From positions 1-17,924 of the forward strand of contig CAZFIM010000052.1 of assembly GCA_964519615.1 (NCBI GenBank): a stretch of 17,924 bases of DNA. The letters run 5' to 3'. Numbering within the stretch: position 1 is the first letter of the stretch; the number at the start of each line of letters is the position of its first letter. This DNA is from CAZFIM01 sp964519615. GTDB lineage: Bacteria > Chloroflexota > Dehalococcoidia > GIF9 > UBA5629. Shown in pieces: positions 6,467 to 15,163 of the stretch. Under the pieces are notes generated by a model, which was not told the DNA's origin, searched no databases, and saw only the letters and a program-made list of their open reading frames with translations. Position numbers and translations under genes: made by a program.

Positions 6467-7378
6467 ATGGAGACAAATAGAAGAAAATTTCTTATGCTAG
6501 CAGCAGCAGGTCTAACTTCAACCGCAGTTGCTGCAAATGCGGGTCCGGTACTTGCCAGTAGCAAGCACTCTGGCACGAAACAGGGAAATGGTTATGGCAT
6601 GCTTGTCGATACTACGTTATGTGTGGGCTGCAGAGCCTGTGTGGTAGCGTGCAAACAATGGAATCATAATCCCGTCTCTGACTATGACAATCCCCAAAAA
6701 GACATAACTATTGAGGCGGTCCCACTTTTAAAGGCGGATACGTTTACCAATATTCGTGCCACAGAAATAGCAGAAGGCACCGGACCACAATGGATATATG
6801 CAAAAATTCAATGTATGCATTGCGAATATCCGGCTTGTGCTGAGGCCTGTATTGTAGGTGCACTGGTAAAAACACCGAACGGCCCTGTTACCTATGACGA
6901 GACAAAATGTATCGGCTGCCGCTACTGTATGACGGCCTGTCCTTTTGGCATCCCGAATTTCGAGTGGGAAAAATCTATTCCCTGGATACGCAAATGCACA
7001 TTTTGCGCCGGCAGGCTGGAGCAGGGTTTGCAGCCGGCTTGCGCCGGGACATGTCCAACCGGCGCGCTCAAATTTGGACTGCGTGACAACTTGATAGCAG
7101 AAGCAAAAACGCGTATTGCCAATAATCCGGAACGTTATATAAATCATGTTTACGGGGAGCATGAAGTTGGAGGCACGTCCTGGCTCTATCTTGCTTCAGT
7201 GCCCTTTGAGAAACTGGGACTTGGTGAACATATTACGGAACCTGTTACCGTTAATGTACAGCGTGCGATGGGCATTATACCTTTTGTATTGGGAGGTGTG
7301 GCTGCAGTCATGAGCGGTATATACTGGTTGGCAAAACGCCGGGAAAAGCAGGCGGTAAATACGAATAATAATTCATAA
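6467..7378 (+). CDS. Tat-exported ferredoxin-like protein with four [4Fe-4S] sites and a C-terminal anchor (HybA/HupX type)
   Basis: Electron-transfer partner of the hydrogenase on the outer face of the membrane, 303 residues. A Tat signal has NRRKFLM (4-10) and an Ala-rich core ending near residue 30. Sixteen Cys occur in four groups: 52/55/58/62, 116/119/124/128, 148/151/154/158 and 177/180/192/196. This is the layout of the DMSO reductase/HybA/FdnH-type subunit. A single transmembrane helix (about 268-289) followed by KRREK anchors the C-terminus as in HybA. The gene lies 39 bases after the protease gene and ends the operon. In E. coli HybA works with the membrane protein HybB, which has no counterpart here; in Dehalococcoides a HupX protein of this kind belongs to a quinone-independent complex. 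The family is firm, the partner is inferred. Confidence 0.93.
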   Translation: METNRRKFLMLAAAGLTSTAVAANAGPVLASSKHSGTKQGNGYGMLVDTTLCVGCRACVVACKQWNHNPVSDYDNPQKDITIEAVPLLKADTFTNIRATEIAEGTGPQWIYAKIQCMHCEYPACAEACIVGALVKTPNGPVTYDETKCIGCRYCMTACPFGIPNFEWEKSIPWIRKCTFCAGRLEQGLQPACAGTCPTGALKFGLRDNLIAEAKTRIANNPERYINHVYGEHEVGGTSWLYLASVPFEKLGLGEHITEPVTVNVQRAMGIIPFVLGGVAAVMSGIYWLAKRREKQAVNTNNNS

Positions 7379-7385
7379 CAACATC

Positions 7386-7448
7386 GAGAATCAACGTATT
7401 CTCATCTGTCAGTCGATACTCATTTACTTAATACGCTATTGTTAGCGT
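7386..7448. terminator. Two hairpins between the convergent hydrogenase and transporter operons
   Basis: Between the convergent stops lie GAGAAT/ATTCTC (7386-7391/7398-7403, 6-base loop) and ACGCTA/TAGCGT (7433-7438/7443-7448, TTGT loop). Neither has a run of T, so they are not classical intrinsic terminators. The convergent position makes a role in transcript ends plausible. Confidence 0.3.
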
Positions 7449-7483
7449 GGCAGGTTCGAGAGTGTATAGCTGGTAATGTAGCT

Positions 7484-8692
7484 TTACTCATGTCTTAGAG
7501 AATCAATAGGGTCAAGCATAGCAGCACGGAAGGCAGGATAAGTTCCGGATACGAGGCCTACCCCGATAGCTACCACGAGAGCAATAATAACAATGTCGGC
7601 ACCTATCTGGGCTTTGATTTGAAATGGTCCCATCATACTGAGTCCGCCAATAAGCGCAGTACCACCTATTGCTATCAGCAGTCCGATTATTCCCCCTGTC
7701 AGACTGAGCATTGCCGCCTCAGTGAGAAATTGAATCATGATATCCGGCCTGGTAGCACCGATAGCCTTGCGAATACCGATCTCACGTGTTCGTTCACTGA
7801 CCGATACCAACATAATATTCATTATGCCGATACCGCCAACTACCAGAGCGATGGCGCCGATAGCTCCCAGAAAAATAGAGAATGTGGCCAGCGATTGAGT
7901 CATATTCTTTAAAATTTCGGTCATATTCCTGATATCGAAATCGTCTTCTTGTCCTTCCCTGATATGATGGCGCTGTCTGAGGATATCAGTGGCTTCACTA
8001 ATCGCTTTATTTATTTGTTCCGTATCTGTTGCCAGTACGGCAATTTGACTGACATCTTTTCCTGAGATTATTTTAGACTGCATGGTAGTTAGCGGAATAA
8101 GAACATAGTCATCACTGCCGGGCCTGCCGCCGATTTCTTCGATAACTCCGATAACCTGGAATCTGCGTCCTTCAACCCGGATGGTTTCGCCTATCGGGTC
8201 GTTAATACCGAACAAGTCGAGAGCGGTTTGGTGTCCCAGGACTGCCACGCTGCTTCTTCTATCATTGTCCACATCGGAGATAAAATTACCTTTCTCAACA
8301 GGATAGCTGCGTATTTCAGTTATTTCAGGAGTTACACCGGTACAGCTTATGTTGACATTGGAGTTGCCGTAAGAAACAGTAACCATGCTGCCAATCATTG
8401 GAGCAACTACATCGATTGTAGGCGCTCTTTGAGGATCTTCCAGTGCCTTGGCATCATCAAGTGTCAAACTTTCTCCCGAACCAGCCTTATCGCTGGTGCT
8501 GGATATATAGAAAGCATTGGCGCCCATATCTTTGAACATATCTGTAATAGTGGACTGCTGGCCGCGCCCCAGACCGACCAGAAACACAACTGCTGCTACG
8601 CCGATTACAACACCAAGCACAGTTAGTATGGACCGCATTTTATTGGAGATAATTGACTGCCACGAGGTCCGGATACTATCCCAAATACTCAT
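7484..8692 (-). CDS. ABC transporter permease, MacB/FtsX type
   Basis: A 402-residue permease of the type VII (MacB-like) ABC family. It has one N-terminal membrane helix (about 22-44, after SIISNKMRSILTVLG, the usual MacB entry), a large extracytoplasmic MacB_PCD domain (about 45-265), then an FtsX domain with three further helices (roughly 270-300, 325-350, 365-390). ERTREIGIRKAIGATRPDI between the second and third helices is the standard cytoplasmic coupling loop. The ATG overlaps the ATPase stop by four bases (ATGA), so the two are translationally coupled. MacB-like permeases do not carry substrate through a membrane pore but move periplasmic or outer-leaflet substrates mechanically. Substrate unknown; macrolide, peptide or lipoprotein handling are all possible. 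Confidence 0.93.
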   Translation of the reverse strand: MSIWDSIRTSWQSIISNKMRSILTVLGVVIGVAAVVFLVGLGRGQQSTITDMFKDMGANAFYISSTSDKAGSGESLTLDDAKALEDPQRAPTIDVVAPMIGSMVTVSYGNSNVNISCTGVTPEITEIRSYPVEKGNFISDVDNDRRSSVAVLGHQTALDLFGINDPIGETIRVEGRRFQVIGVIEEIGGRPGSDDYVLIPLTTMQSKIISGKDVSQIAVLATDTEQINKAISEATDILRQRHHIREGQEDDFDIRNMTEILKNMTQSLATFSIFLGAIGAIALVVGGIGIMNIMLVSVSERTREIGIRKAIGATRPDIMIQFLTEAAMLSLTGGIIGLLIAIGGTALIGGLSMMGPFQIKAQIGADIVIIALVVAIGVGLVSGTYPAFRAAMLDPIDSLRHE

Positions 8693-9360
8693 CTTACCTT
8701 CTCCTCTATAATATTGCCGTCCCGAAGGTAGATAGTGCGTTGAGTATATTCGGCGATGTCTTCTTCATGAGTAACGATAATGACAGTAATTCCTTTTTTA
8801 TGCTGTTCTTGAAGTAATGTCATGATGCTGTGACTATTATGAGTGTCGAGGTTTCCGGTAGGCTCATCTGCCAATATTATGGATGGATTTAATATCAAAG
8901 CACGTGCGATAGCAACGCGTTGTTGTTCGCCTCCGGACATTTCGGAGGGGCGGTGGAACGCTCTTTTTCCGATGCCCACTGCCTCCAGAGTTTCCAGTGC
9001 GTGTTTACGTTTATTATGATTGCTTCTGGCATATACCATGGGCAGCTCCACATTAGCAATGGCCGTTATACGGGGAAGCAGGTTAAAGGATTGAAAAACA
9101 AAACCGATCTTCCTGTTTCTGATTCTTGCCAGCACTCTATCATTCATCTTGCTGACATCCTCTCCATCGAGAAGATATTTGCCGCTAGTAGGCCTATCCA
9201 GACAGCCCAGCAAATTCATAAGAGTGGATTTGCCGGAACCAGAAGCTCCCATTATGGAGATCATTTCCCCATCCCTGCAACAGAATGAGACATTATTTAA
9301 CGCGGTTACCTGAATATCTCCGGCGCTGTATGTTTTTACAATGTTTTGAATTTCAATCAA
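8689..9360 (-). CDS. ABC transporter ATP-binding protein, MacB/LolD type
   Basis: The ATPase partner of the FtsX-type permease that follows, 223 residues. Walker A is GASGSGKS (38-45), Q-loop Gln90, signature SGGEQQ (142-147), Walker B IILADEP (161-167), and H-loop His198 in IVTHEED. The TTG start has GGAG (9371-9368) at a spacing of 7. Its length and the sequence RNRKIGFVFQSFNLLP are typical of the LolD/MacB N-terminal domain family. The gene lies 61 bases behind the second adaptor gene and overlaps the permease by four bases. The motor appears intact. Confidence 0.95.
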   Translation of the reverse strand: MIEIQNIVKTYSAGDIQVTALNNVSFCCRDGEMISIMGASGSGKSTLMNLLGCLDRPTSGKYLLDGEDVSKMNDRVLARIRNRKIGFVFQSFNLLPRITAIANVELPMVYARSNHNKRKHALETLEAVGIGKRAFHRPSEMSGGEQQRVAIARALILNPSIILADEPTGNLDTHNSHSIMTLLQEQHKKGITVIIVTHEEDIAEYTQRTIYLRDGNIIEEKVR

Positions 9361-9421
9361 ACGATATCTCCATTTGTTTCAGGTATTATTAATTAAAGGA
9401 TTATATAAGACTGGTACCATA

Positions 9422-11158
9422 TTACCGCATTGGTCCACCGCCACCTCCGGGTGGAGGTCCCATACGAGGTGGCCCGCTGGAACTGGAGCTATTATTCAAC
9501 TGGTTTTCGTCAATAATCAATACTGTCTGCCCTTCCGTTAATCCGGATATGACTTCGGTATATTCATAATCGCTTGCGCCTGTAGTGACTGGTGTGGGAG
9601 TGCCGCCTTCAATACCGGGAGTAACTACTAGAGCAATAGTACCCATGGGACTTTTAATTAGTGCTTTGGATGGCATTAGAAGCACGTTTTCACGCGAGGT
9701 AATCATAATATCAGCAGTAGCAGTCAATCCGCCGCGTAAGTCTATATCCGCAGGATCGAGTATTGCCGTCATATCAAAGGTGACTACACCCCTCTCATTT
9801 TTACCAAACGGGGAAATAAAATTAACAGTTCCTGTTAATATGCTTTCCGGCATGGCATCTATAATGATAGCTGCCTTCTGTCCCACGCTCACATCGAAGA
9901 TATCTACCTCATCGATGGTACCGGCGAACTCCGCAAGTGTGGTATCGAGCAATGTTACGGCCGGACGGGAGGAATAATCGATCGACGAAAGAACATTGTC
10001 CACTTCAACACCGATGTCGATAATCTCACCATTAAAAGGTGCGAGAATTTCAGTCTTAAGTAGATTATTTTTAGCCTCGAGAAGTGCTAATTTTGCTGAA
10101 AGCAAGCTAAGGTTATATTGTTGGACTTCCTGAAGATTCATCCCGCTTTCGTAAATAATGGTGCTTGAAGTCAGTGTATCGATACCTATTTTTAAGTCCA
10201 GTTGTGCCATTCGCAAAGTCTCAGAAAACGCTATAGGTTCGTAGTCACCGTTTTCAGTTTTTACGATGAGATCGAAAATGCTTTCTTTACAGGAGTCCAA
10301 AAAATCGGTACTCGTTGCTGTATCCGGATATGTTATATTATTTCTGGATGTTTGCCCGATAGTGGTGTTGACATACTGTCTGCTCGTCTGTAGATGTTCC
10401 ATTTCGCTGTTTAGCTCTTTTAGTGCATTTTGTATATCACCGGAGGCAATGAGCTTGTGGATGTTTTTCAGATTATTCTGGTCATGCAGCAGCCACCGCT
10501 TCGTCTCTTGTGTTTTTAAAAATATCTGTGGCTTATCCGGTATATCCGGCCTACTCTCATAGGTTGTGATGGAGGGAGTAAGTGGATATGTCTCAATTGA
10601 CTCAAGCTGCGCCTCGAGCAGATCTATGCAGATTTCCAGTTCGTAGAATGTTAAGCGCAGTTTAGATGCAGCTTCCTTGTGCAGCCCCTGCTGCAGATAA
10701 TCTCTGGATACATTGAGGTCAGACATAGCCTCTTCAAAAATGAGAGTAGCGCTCACATCGGGATACGCATATATATAGTCAATCCCCCCACTGCAGCTCA
10801 TTTCCAGCGTATTGCGTGCCTGCTGCATGTCATAGAGAGCGGTAATAATGGCATTTTTCTGTGAGGTATTATCCAGACGGGCAAGCAAAGTACCCTCATG
10901 TACAAAATCTCCCTCTTCGGCAAATATTTCAGCTACAGCTCCCATTGTCCCGAAACCAAGTTCTACCTGTTTGGGCATTTCAATAATGCCGTCGGAGGGG
11001 ATGGTAACCATGAGGTCACCCCGTTTGACCTGCGCTGTTTGCATTTGCGGAAGGTTATCTTGTTTTTTATCGCAAGCTATACCGGAAACTATGCCGGCAA
11101 TCATTATAGCCATACAAAACAACCGCACTGCAGTACAAATTATTTGCCTAATTGCCAT
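9422..11158 (-). CDS. HlyD/MacA-type periplasmic adaptor with expanded helical region (second of a tandem pair)
   Basis: An adaptor (membrane fusion) protein of 578 residues, longer than the 370-400 usual for MacA. An N-terminal hydrophobic segment (about 11-28) ends near Cys29, with only a weak lipobox, so it may be either a lipoprotein or signal-anchored. Lipoyl half-motifs lie at about 47-97 and 369-392 (ILAPFNGEIIDIG), framing an enlarged mostly helical insert. Within this insert two related blocks (about 131-182 and 277-329) share a pattern of YPD, a G-x-Y-like turn, A-x-x-x-L-R and D-L-x-x-x-I-D. A beta-barrel with EVDIF and GQKAAIIIDA follows (about 405-500). The C-terminus is a Ser-run then a Pro/Gly-rich tail. 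It is a clear paralogue of the protein encoded just upstream. ATG with CGGAG about 8 bases before it. Confidence 0.88.
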   Translation of the reverse strand: MAIRQIICTAVRLFCMAIMIAGIVSGIACDKKQDNLPQMQTAQVKRGDLMVTIPSDGIIEMPKQVELGFGTMGAVAEIFAEEGDFVHEGTLLARLDNTSQKNAIITALYDMQQARNTLEMSCSGGIDYIYAYPDVSATLIFEEAMSDLNVSRDYLQQGLHKEAASKLRLTFYELEICIDLLEAQLESIETYPLTPSITTYESRPDIPDKPQIFLKTQETKRWLLHDQNNLKNIHKLIASGDIQNALKELNSEMEHLQTSRQYVNTTIGQTSRNNITYPDTATSTDFLDSCKESIFDLIVKTENGDYEPIAFSETLRMAQLDLKIGIDTLTSSTIIYESGMNLQEVQQYNLSLLSAKLALLEAKNNLLKTEILAPFNGEIIDIGVEVDNVLSSIDYSSRPAVTLLDTTLAEFAGTIDEVDIFDVSVGQKAAIIIDAMPESILTGTVNFISPFGKNERGVVTFDMTAILDPADIDLRGGLTATADIMITSRENVLLMPSKALIKSPMGTIALVVTPGIEGGTPTPVTTGASDYEYTEVISGLTEGQTVLIIDENQLNNSSSSSGPPRMGPPPGGGGGPMR

Positions 11159-11217
11159 TATTTTGCTCCGACTGCGGACAGTGAGGTGCAGCTAAATGCA
11201 CGCAGATCTCATAGAGA

Positions 11218-12876
11218 CTAGTGATTACCGACAAGTAGTTTATCTCCTTCCTTAAGTCCAGATGTTATCTCAGCAAATTGGTAGCTCTGAATCCCTGTTT
11301 TAACCTGTCTTTGTTCAGTTTGCATGGTTTCCATGTCGATAAGGACAGTTGCGAAATCGCCTTCGGGAGTACTGCTCAGCGCGTTGGTAGGAACAATAAG
11401 TACATTATCAGCTTTATCGAGAATCAAATCAGCAGTAGCTGTTAACGTTCCTTTCAGTTCAATATCTACAGGGTCAAGCTCAATAGTAATGGTATAGTTA
11501 ACCACACCTGTTTCACCAGTACCGGCAGGAGAAACGAAAGTCACTGTACCCGTTAGTTCCTTATCCGGAAGAGCATCAATGATTATGTTTGCTTTCTGCC
11601 CGTGACTGACCTGGAAAATATCCACTTCATCTACAGTGCCTTCAAATTTAACTGTTTCCACATCAACAAGGTGTACGGCAGTTCGTGACGAGTAGTCTTG
11701 CTGAGAAAGCTGGTCGTCTTCATTCAGCCCTATATCCACAACCATACCGTCAAAGGGCGCAAGAATAATGGTTTTAAGATAGTTTTCTCTGGCATTACGC
11801 AGTGAAAGAGCGGCTTTTTCCAGATTAAGACGGTTAGATTGTACCTCCTTCAAACTAAGGCCATGTTCTAGCACCAGTTCGTTGTCGCTCAGGATTGAGT
11901 AACCCATCTCGATATCGTGATATACAATGCGTAAAGATTCCACAAATGCCAGACTATCAAACTCATCTGTCTCTATCAATGCCTGGGATTTGTTCAAATT
12001 TGCCCGGGCTGAATCGAAAAAGACGATACTCATCGCTATATCGGGGAAAGAAAACGTTCTTCTTTCTATAAGGCCTACTGTATTTTCCACGGCTCTGACC
12101 GCTTTAGAGAAGGATTTCAAGGTTAAGTCAATCGCTGATAAGGCATGATCGTAATTTTCATTTTCAATCAGGGTGAGGATATCCCTGATTTTTTTCTGTT
12201 CCTCCTCAACTATGGTAATTGTTTGTTTGATTTTTGGTCCAAAGGAAGTCAACATATAGACCTGCAGTTCCGGGTATTGTTCTGCAGTGATAATATCTCT
12301 CACTACATCAGGATAATTCTCAATATCTGTAACAGGTGCCTCCAGAACCTTTACGGCGGAATCCATATCGTATTGTGCTAGCCGCAGTTCGGATGCTGCT
12401 TCAGTATAGCTGCCGTTTTTAAGCAGAGAGCGGGCAGTGGATATTTCTCTCTGGACCTGTTCCATTACCTTGAAGGCACTAATATTGGGATAGACTCTGG
12501 GATAGCCCAATATCTGTTGAATACCTGAAACTGATTGGACAAGATTACTTAAGGTTTGTTGCAAATTGTTTTCAGCGGACTTGATTGAGATGATCTCAGC
12601 GGTATCATCAAGGACGGCCAGGATAGTTCCTGCTGTGACCATGTCTCCCTCCCGGACAAGCACTTCTTTAACGGTACCTGCCGTGCCGAAATGAAGTTCT
12701 ACTTCACGCGGCATCACCAGGCTGCCATCTGCTGAAACTGTGAGGGCTATATCTCCTCTCTTAACTTCATATATTTCCGGTGCATTCGTCGCCTCTTCAT
12801 CTTTACTGCATCCTGCTGTTCCGGCAACGAGTGTAAGTAGAATGAGTATTGAACATGCGGTTACATATTTTTTCAA
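11218..12876 (-). CDS. HlyD/MacA-type periplasmic adaptor, lipoprotein-like (first of a tandem pair)
   Basis: A 552-residue paralogue of the following adaptor, matching it along its length; the C-terminal half shares DYSSR-AV, EVDIF-VS-GQKA-IIIDA-P and LTGTV-F-SP. The signal sequence ends in T-A-G-C (Cys23), a tolerable lipobox, followed by a charged SKDEEA linker. Lipoyl halves lie near 39-92 and 369-392. The helical insert again holds two related blocks (about 124-180 and 276-330) and a third weaker helical pair between them. It lacks the Pro/Gly tail of its neighbour. The start is TTG, with GGAG (12885-12882) at a spacing of 5. It stands 150 bases behind the kinase gene, where a separate -10 is possible, and 59 bases ahead of the second adaptor. 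One pump with two adaptors could mean a mixed ring or an exchangeable pair. Confidence 0.88.
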   Translation of the reverse strand: MKKYVTACSILILLTLVAGTAGCSKDEEATNAPEIYEVKRGDIALTVSADGSLVMPREVELHFGTAGTVKEVLVREGDMVTAGTILAVLDDTAEIISIKSAENNLQQTLSNLVQSVSGIQQILGYPRVYPNISAFKVMEQVQREISTARSLLKNGSYTEAASELRLAQYDMDSAVKVLEAPVTDIENYPDVVRDIITAEQYPELQVYMLTSFGPKIKQTITIVEEEQKKIRDILTLIENENYDHALSAIDLTLKSFSKAVRAVENTVGLIERRTFSFPDIAMSIVFFDSARANLNKSQALIETDEFDSLAFVESLRIVYHDIEMGYSILSDNELVLEHGLSLKEVQSNRLNLEKAALSLRNARENYLKTIILAPFDGMVVDIGLNEDDQLSQQDYSSRTAVHLVDVETVKFEGTVDEVDIFQVSHGQKANIIIDALPDKELTGTVTFVSPAGTGETGVVNYTITIELDPVDIELKGTLTATADLILDKADNVLIVPTNALSSTPEGDFATVLIDMETMQTEQRQVKTGIQSYQFAEITSGLKEGDKLLVGNH

Positions 12877-12921
12877 TGCTGCTCCATTTTATATTTAAGT
12901 CTTTGGAAGACAAACAAATTG

Positions 12922-12934
12922 TGTATATTATACA
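12922..12934 (-). promoter_or_regulatory. Possible internal -10 and 13-bp palindrome ahead of the adaptor and ABC genes
   Basis: On the minus strand a perfect TATAAT (12932-12927) lies 50 bases upstream of the TTG start of the first adaptor, inside the palindrome TGTATA-T-TATACA. No consensus -35 is visible at 16-18 bases. It may allow transport genes to be read apart from the two-component genes. Low to moderate support. Confidence 0.3.
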
Positions 12935-13026
12935 GATAAATTATGGAGAAAGTGTGAAGATCGGGAAAGAATACTGGGATATTACTGTGCACATCGATTT
13001 CTATCAACCATTATCGCAGATTTCAA

Positions 13027-14460
13027 TTATAATTCATCATTGGTTGGAAGCGCTATATAAAAGATGCTTCCGTTGTTCGGCACGCTCTCAACTCTCACCT
13101 TTCCGCCGTGAGCTTCAACCATTTGCTTTACTATGGCAAGCCCTAAACCTGTTCCGCCCTCATTCCTTGCCCTGGAATTGTCCACCCTGTAAAAACGCTC
13201 GAATATATATGGGAGATGTTCAGGGGTTATCCCTTTACCACTATCCGCAACAGATATGAGTACTGCTGATTTATCAATCAGACTGATAGCGTTATTAGTT
13301 TCCAGCTTTGAAGATACAGTAATTGTCGATCCCTGGGGAGCATAGTGTAAGGCGTTGGTAAGCAGGTTGGCAATTGCCTGCCCGATTCTAACCGGATCAA
13401 GCTTAATTACGGGAAGATTTTGATCTCCATTGAAAGCAATACTGACGTTTTTTTCTATACCTTTTGTTTTTATCTGACTGATCATATGTTGAATTATAGT
13501 ATTAATATCTGTTGGCTCAGGTTGAAGTTTCAATTGGCCGGATTCAACAAGGGAAAGCTCTCGAATATCCTGTGTCAATCTGGTTAGTAGAGTGGCTTGA
13601 TGCTTTATTGTCTCCAGATGTTCCTTATCTGCTTTAAATACACCATCCATTATACCTTCTACCGTTCCCTGAATAATTGTTAGAGGTGTACGCAGTTCAT
13701 GGGCGATATCAGCATTAAGCTGGCGTCTGGATTGTTCTGCTTTTTCCAGACTGGTAGCCATGCTGTTGAAAGAGCGTGCCATTTCACCTATTTCATCTTT
13801 GGAGTCGATTGCAACCCGATAGCCAAGATCACCTGCAGCGATTCGCCGGGTACCTTCCTGCAATTTTTGCACCGGCCTGGTAATCTGGCGCGCAAGAAAT
13901 AGGCCCAGCAGAAATGCAATGACTATAATAGCGGCAAGGGCAATCCATAATGAATTGATTACGGAGTTCAGGAAGCGTTGTTCCGGTGGAGGTGGAGGTG
14001 AATTGCCGTGGTGAGAACCGGAAAACGGGTTATCATGATCATCTGAGATGCCGGACAGCTTCATGATATACAGCTCTCCCACCACTTCTCCGGATAAGTC
14101 GATCGGAGTACCGTTCTTGGCCTCAATTGTACTAATAGAAGAGCCTACAAGCTCATTGTTGCTGTCTCCGACAATAATTCCTGAAGTATCAGTAACTAGC
14201 AACCGGTCATTTTTAGAATGTGGAAAATACTGCAGTCTGGTTTGTAAGTTGGTCCACCCGTCTTCATGGCTATATAAAGTGCTTAAGCCTGCAGTCAGAC
14301 GTTCTTTATAGTCAGTATTCACCTCTTTTATATATGACGCAAATTGCCGTGTGGTGCTCCAATGGATGGAAAAGGCCATCAGCCCAAGAGAGATAACGGC
14401 AATGAGAATTAGTGCAAGACCGAATTTCCAAGTATAGCTATGACGCATGCGAATTTTCAC
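13027..14460 (-). CDS. Sensor histidine kinase, membrane-bound, HAMP type (BaeS-like)
   Basis: A 477-residue kinase. Membrane helix 1 (about 13-33), an extracytoplasmic sensor region (34-165) with a Pro-run just before helix 2 (about 168-190), HAMP (191-243), then HisKA with DIAHELRTPL (phospho-acceptor His254) and a HATPase domain with N-box Asn369 (NLLTNALHYAP), G1 DSGKGI (406-411) and G2 GGTGLGLAI (435-443). The kinase therefore looks fully active. It starts at GTG, overlapping the response-regulator gene by 23 bases, so the two are coupled; GGAAAG lies just upstream. The sensor region has no recognised ligand domain. BaeS/CpxA-like kinases commonly report envelope damage or toxic compounds, and the ABC and adaptor genes behind it are the obvious target, which is inference from context. 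Confidence 0.95.
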   Translation of the reverse strand: MKIRMRHSYTWKFGLALILIAVISLGLMAFSIHWSTTRQFASYIKEVNTDYKERLTAGLSTLYSHEDGWTNLQTRLQYFPHSKNDRLLVTDTSGIIVGDSNNELVGSSISTIEAKNGTPIDLSGEVVGELYIMKLSGISDDHDNPFSGSHHGNSPPPPPEQRFLNSVINSLWIALAAIIVIAFLLGLFLARQITRPVQKLQEGTRRIAAGDLGYRVAIDSKDEIGEMARSFNSMATSLEKAEQSRRQLNADIAHELRTPLTIIQGTVEGIMDGVFKADKEHLETIKHQATLLTRLTQDIRELSLVESGQLKLQPEPTDINTIIQHMISQIKTKGIEKNVSIAFNGDQNLPVIKLDPVRIGQAIANLLTNALHYAPQGSTITVSSKLETNNAISLIDKSAVLISVADSGKGITPEHLPYIFERFYRVDNSRARNEGGTGLGLAIVKQMVEAHGGKVRVESVPNNGSIFYIALPTNDEL

Positions 14461-15142
14461 TACTTTCCAGTTTGTAGCCTACACCGTAAACAGAAATAAT
14501 GTAGCGCGGATGATTATGATCAGGTTCTATTTTTTTTCTCAGGTTTTTTATATGGCTGTCGATTGTTCTTTCATACCCCTCATATGAATATCCTTGTACG
14601 CTATCCAGTAGTTGCATACGGCTGAAAACACGGTTAGGATTTTCCGCCATGGTCCTGAGAAGCTCAAATTCCGTTGGAGTGAGCTCAATCGTCCTGTTGC
14701 CGATTTTCGCAATACGCATACCCGAATCGATTACAAGGTCCCCAATTTGTACTACGTTTGACTTTTCTCTTTTTACACCGGAACGTCTGAGTACAGCTTT
14801 AACACGAGATACAAGTTCCTTCGGCTCAAATGGCTTTGTAACATAATCATCCGCTCCCAGTTCAAGACCTACAATTCTATCGGTTACCTCATCACGAGCG
14901 GTCAGCATGATGATAGGAACATCAGATTTTACCCTCAGGGTGCGGCATACATCCCACCCTGATATTTCCGGCAGCATCAAATCAAGAATAATCAGGTCAG
15001 GATCATGTTTTTGCACCTGTTGAAGCGCTGAACTTCCATCATAGGCAGCAATTACAGAATAACCTTCTTTTTTAAGATAGCCTTCTACAATTTCAACAAT
15101 TGACTTTTCATCGTCAACAACCAGTATTTTTTTTAAGTCCAC
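14438..15142 (-). CDS. OmpR/PhoB-family response regulator
   Basis: A 234-residue DNA-binding regulator and partner of the kinase encoded next. The receiver domain (1-120) has the acidic pair Asp10-Asp11, phospho-acceptor Asp54 (IILDLMLP), Thr81 (MLTARD) and Lys103 (VTKPFEP). The C-terminal winged helix (about 130-228) has ELTPTEFELLRTMAENPNRV and the recognition segment ERTIDSHIKNLRKKIEPD. The start is GTG at 15142, with SD GAGGTG (15156-15151) at a spacing of 8. It is the first gene of the minus-strand unit and is preceded by two matching palindromes 30 bp apart, a natural place for its own binding. Confidence 0.96.
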   Translation of the reverse strand: MDLKKILVVDDEKSIVEIVEGYLKKEGYSVIAAYDGSSALQQVQKHDPDLIILDLMLPEISGWDVCRTLRVKSDVPIIMLTARDEVTDRIVGLELGADDYVTKPFEPKELVSRVKAVLRRSGVKREKSNVVQIGDLVIDSGMRIAKIGNRTIELTPTEFELLRTMAENPNRVFSRMQLLDSVQGYSYEGYERTIDSHIKNLRKKIEPDHNHPRYIISVYGVGYKLESSENSHAS

Positions 15143-15163
15143 AATAATTGCACCTCTTTTATT

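Noticed and set aside
12849..13259. 136-codon plus-strand frame spanning the gap between kinase and adaptor genes
   Set aside because: Most of it is antisense to the kinase and to the start of the adaptor; no family and no SD.
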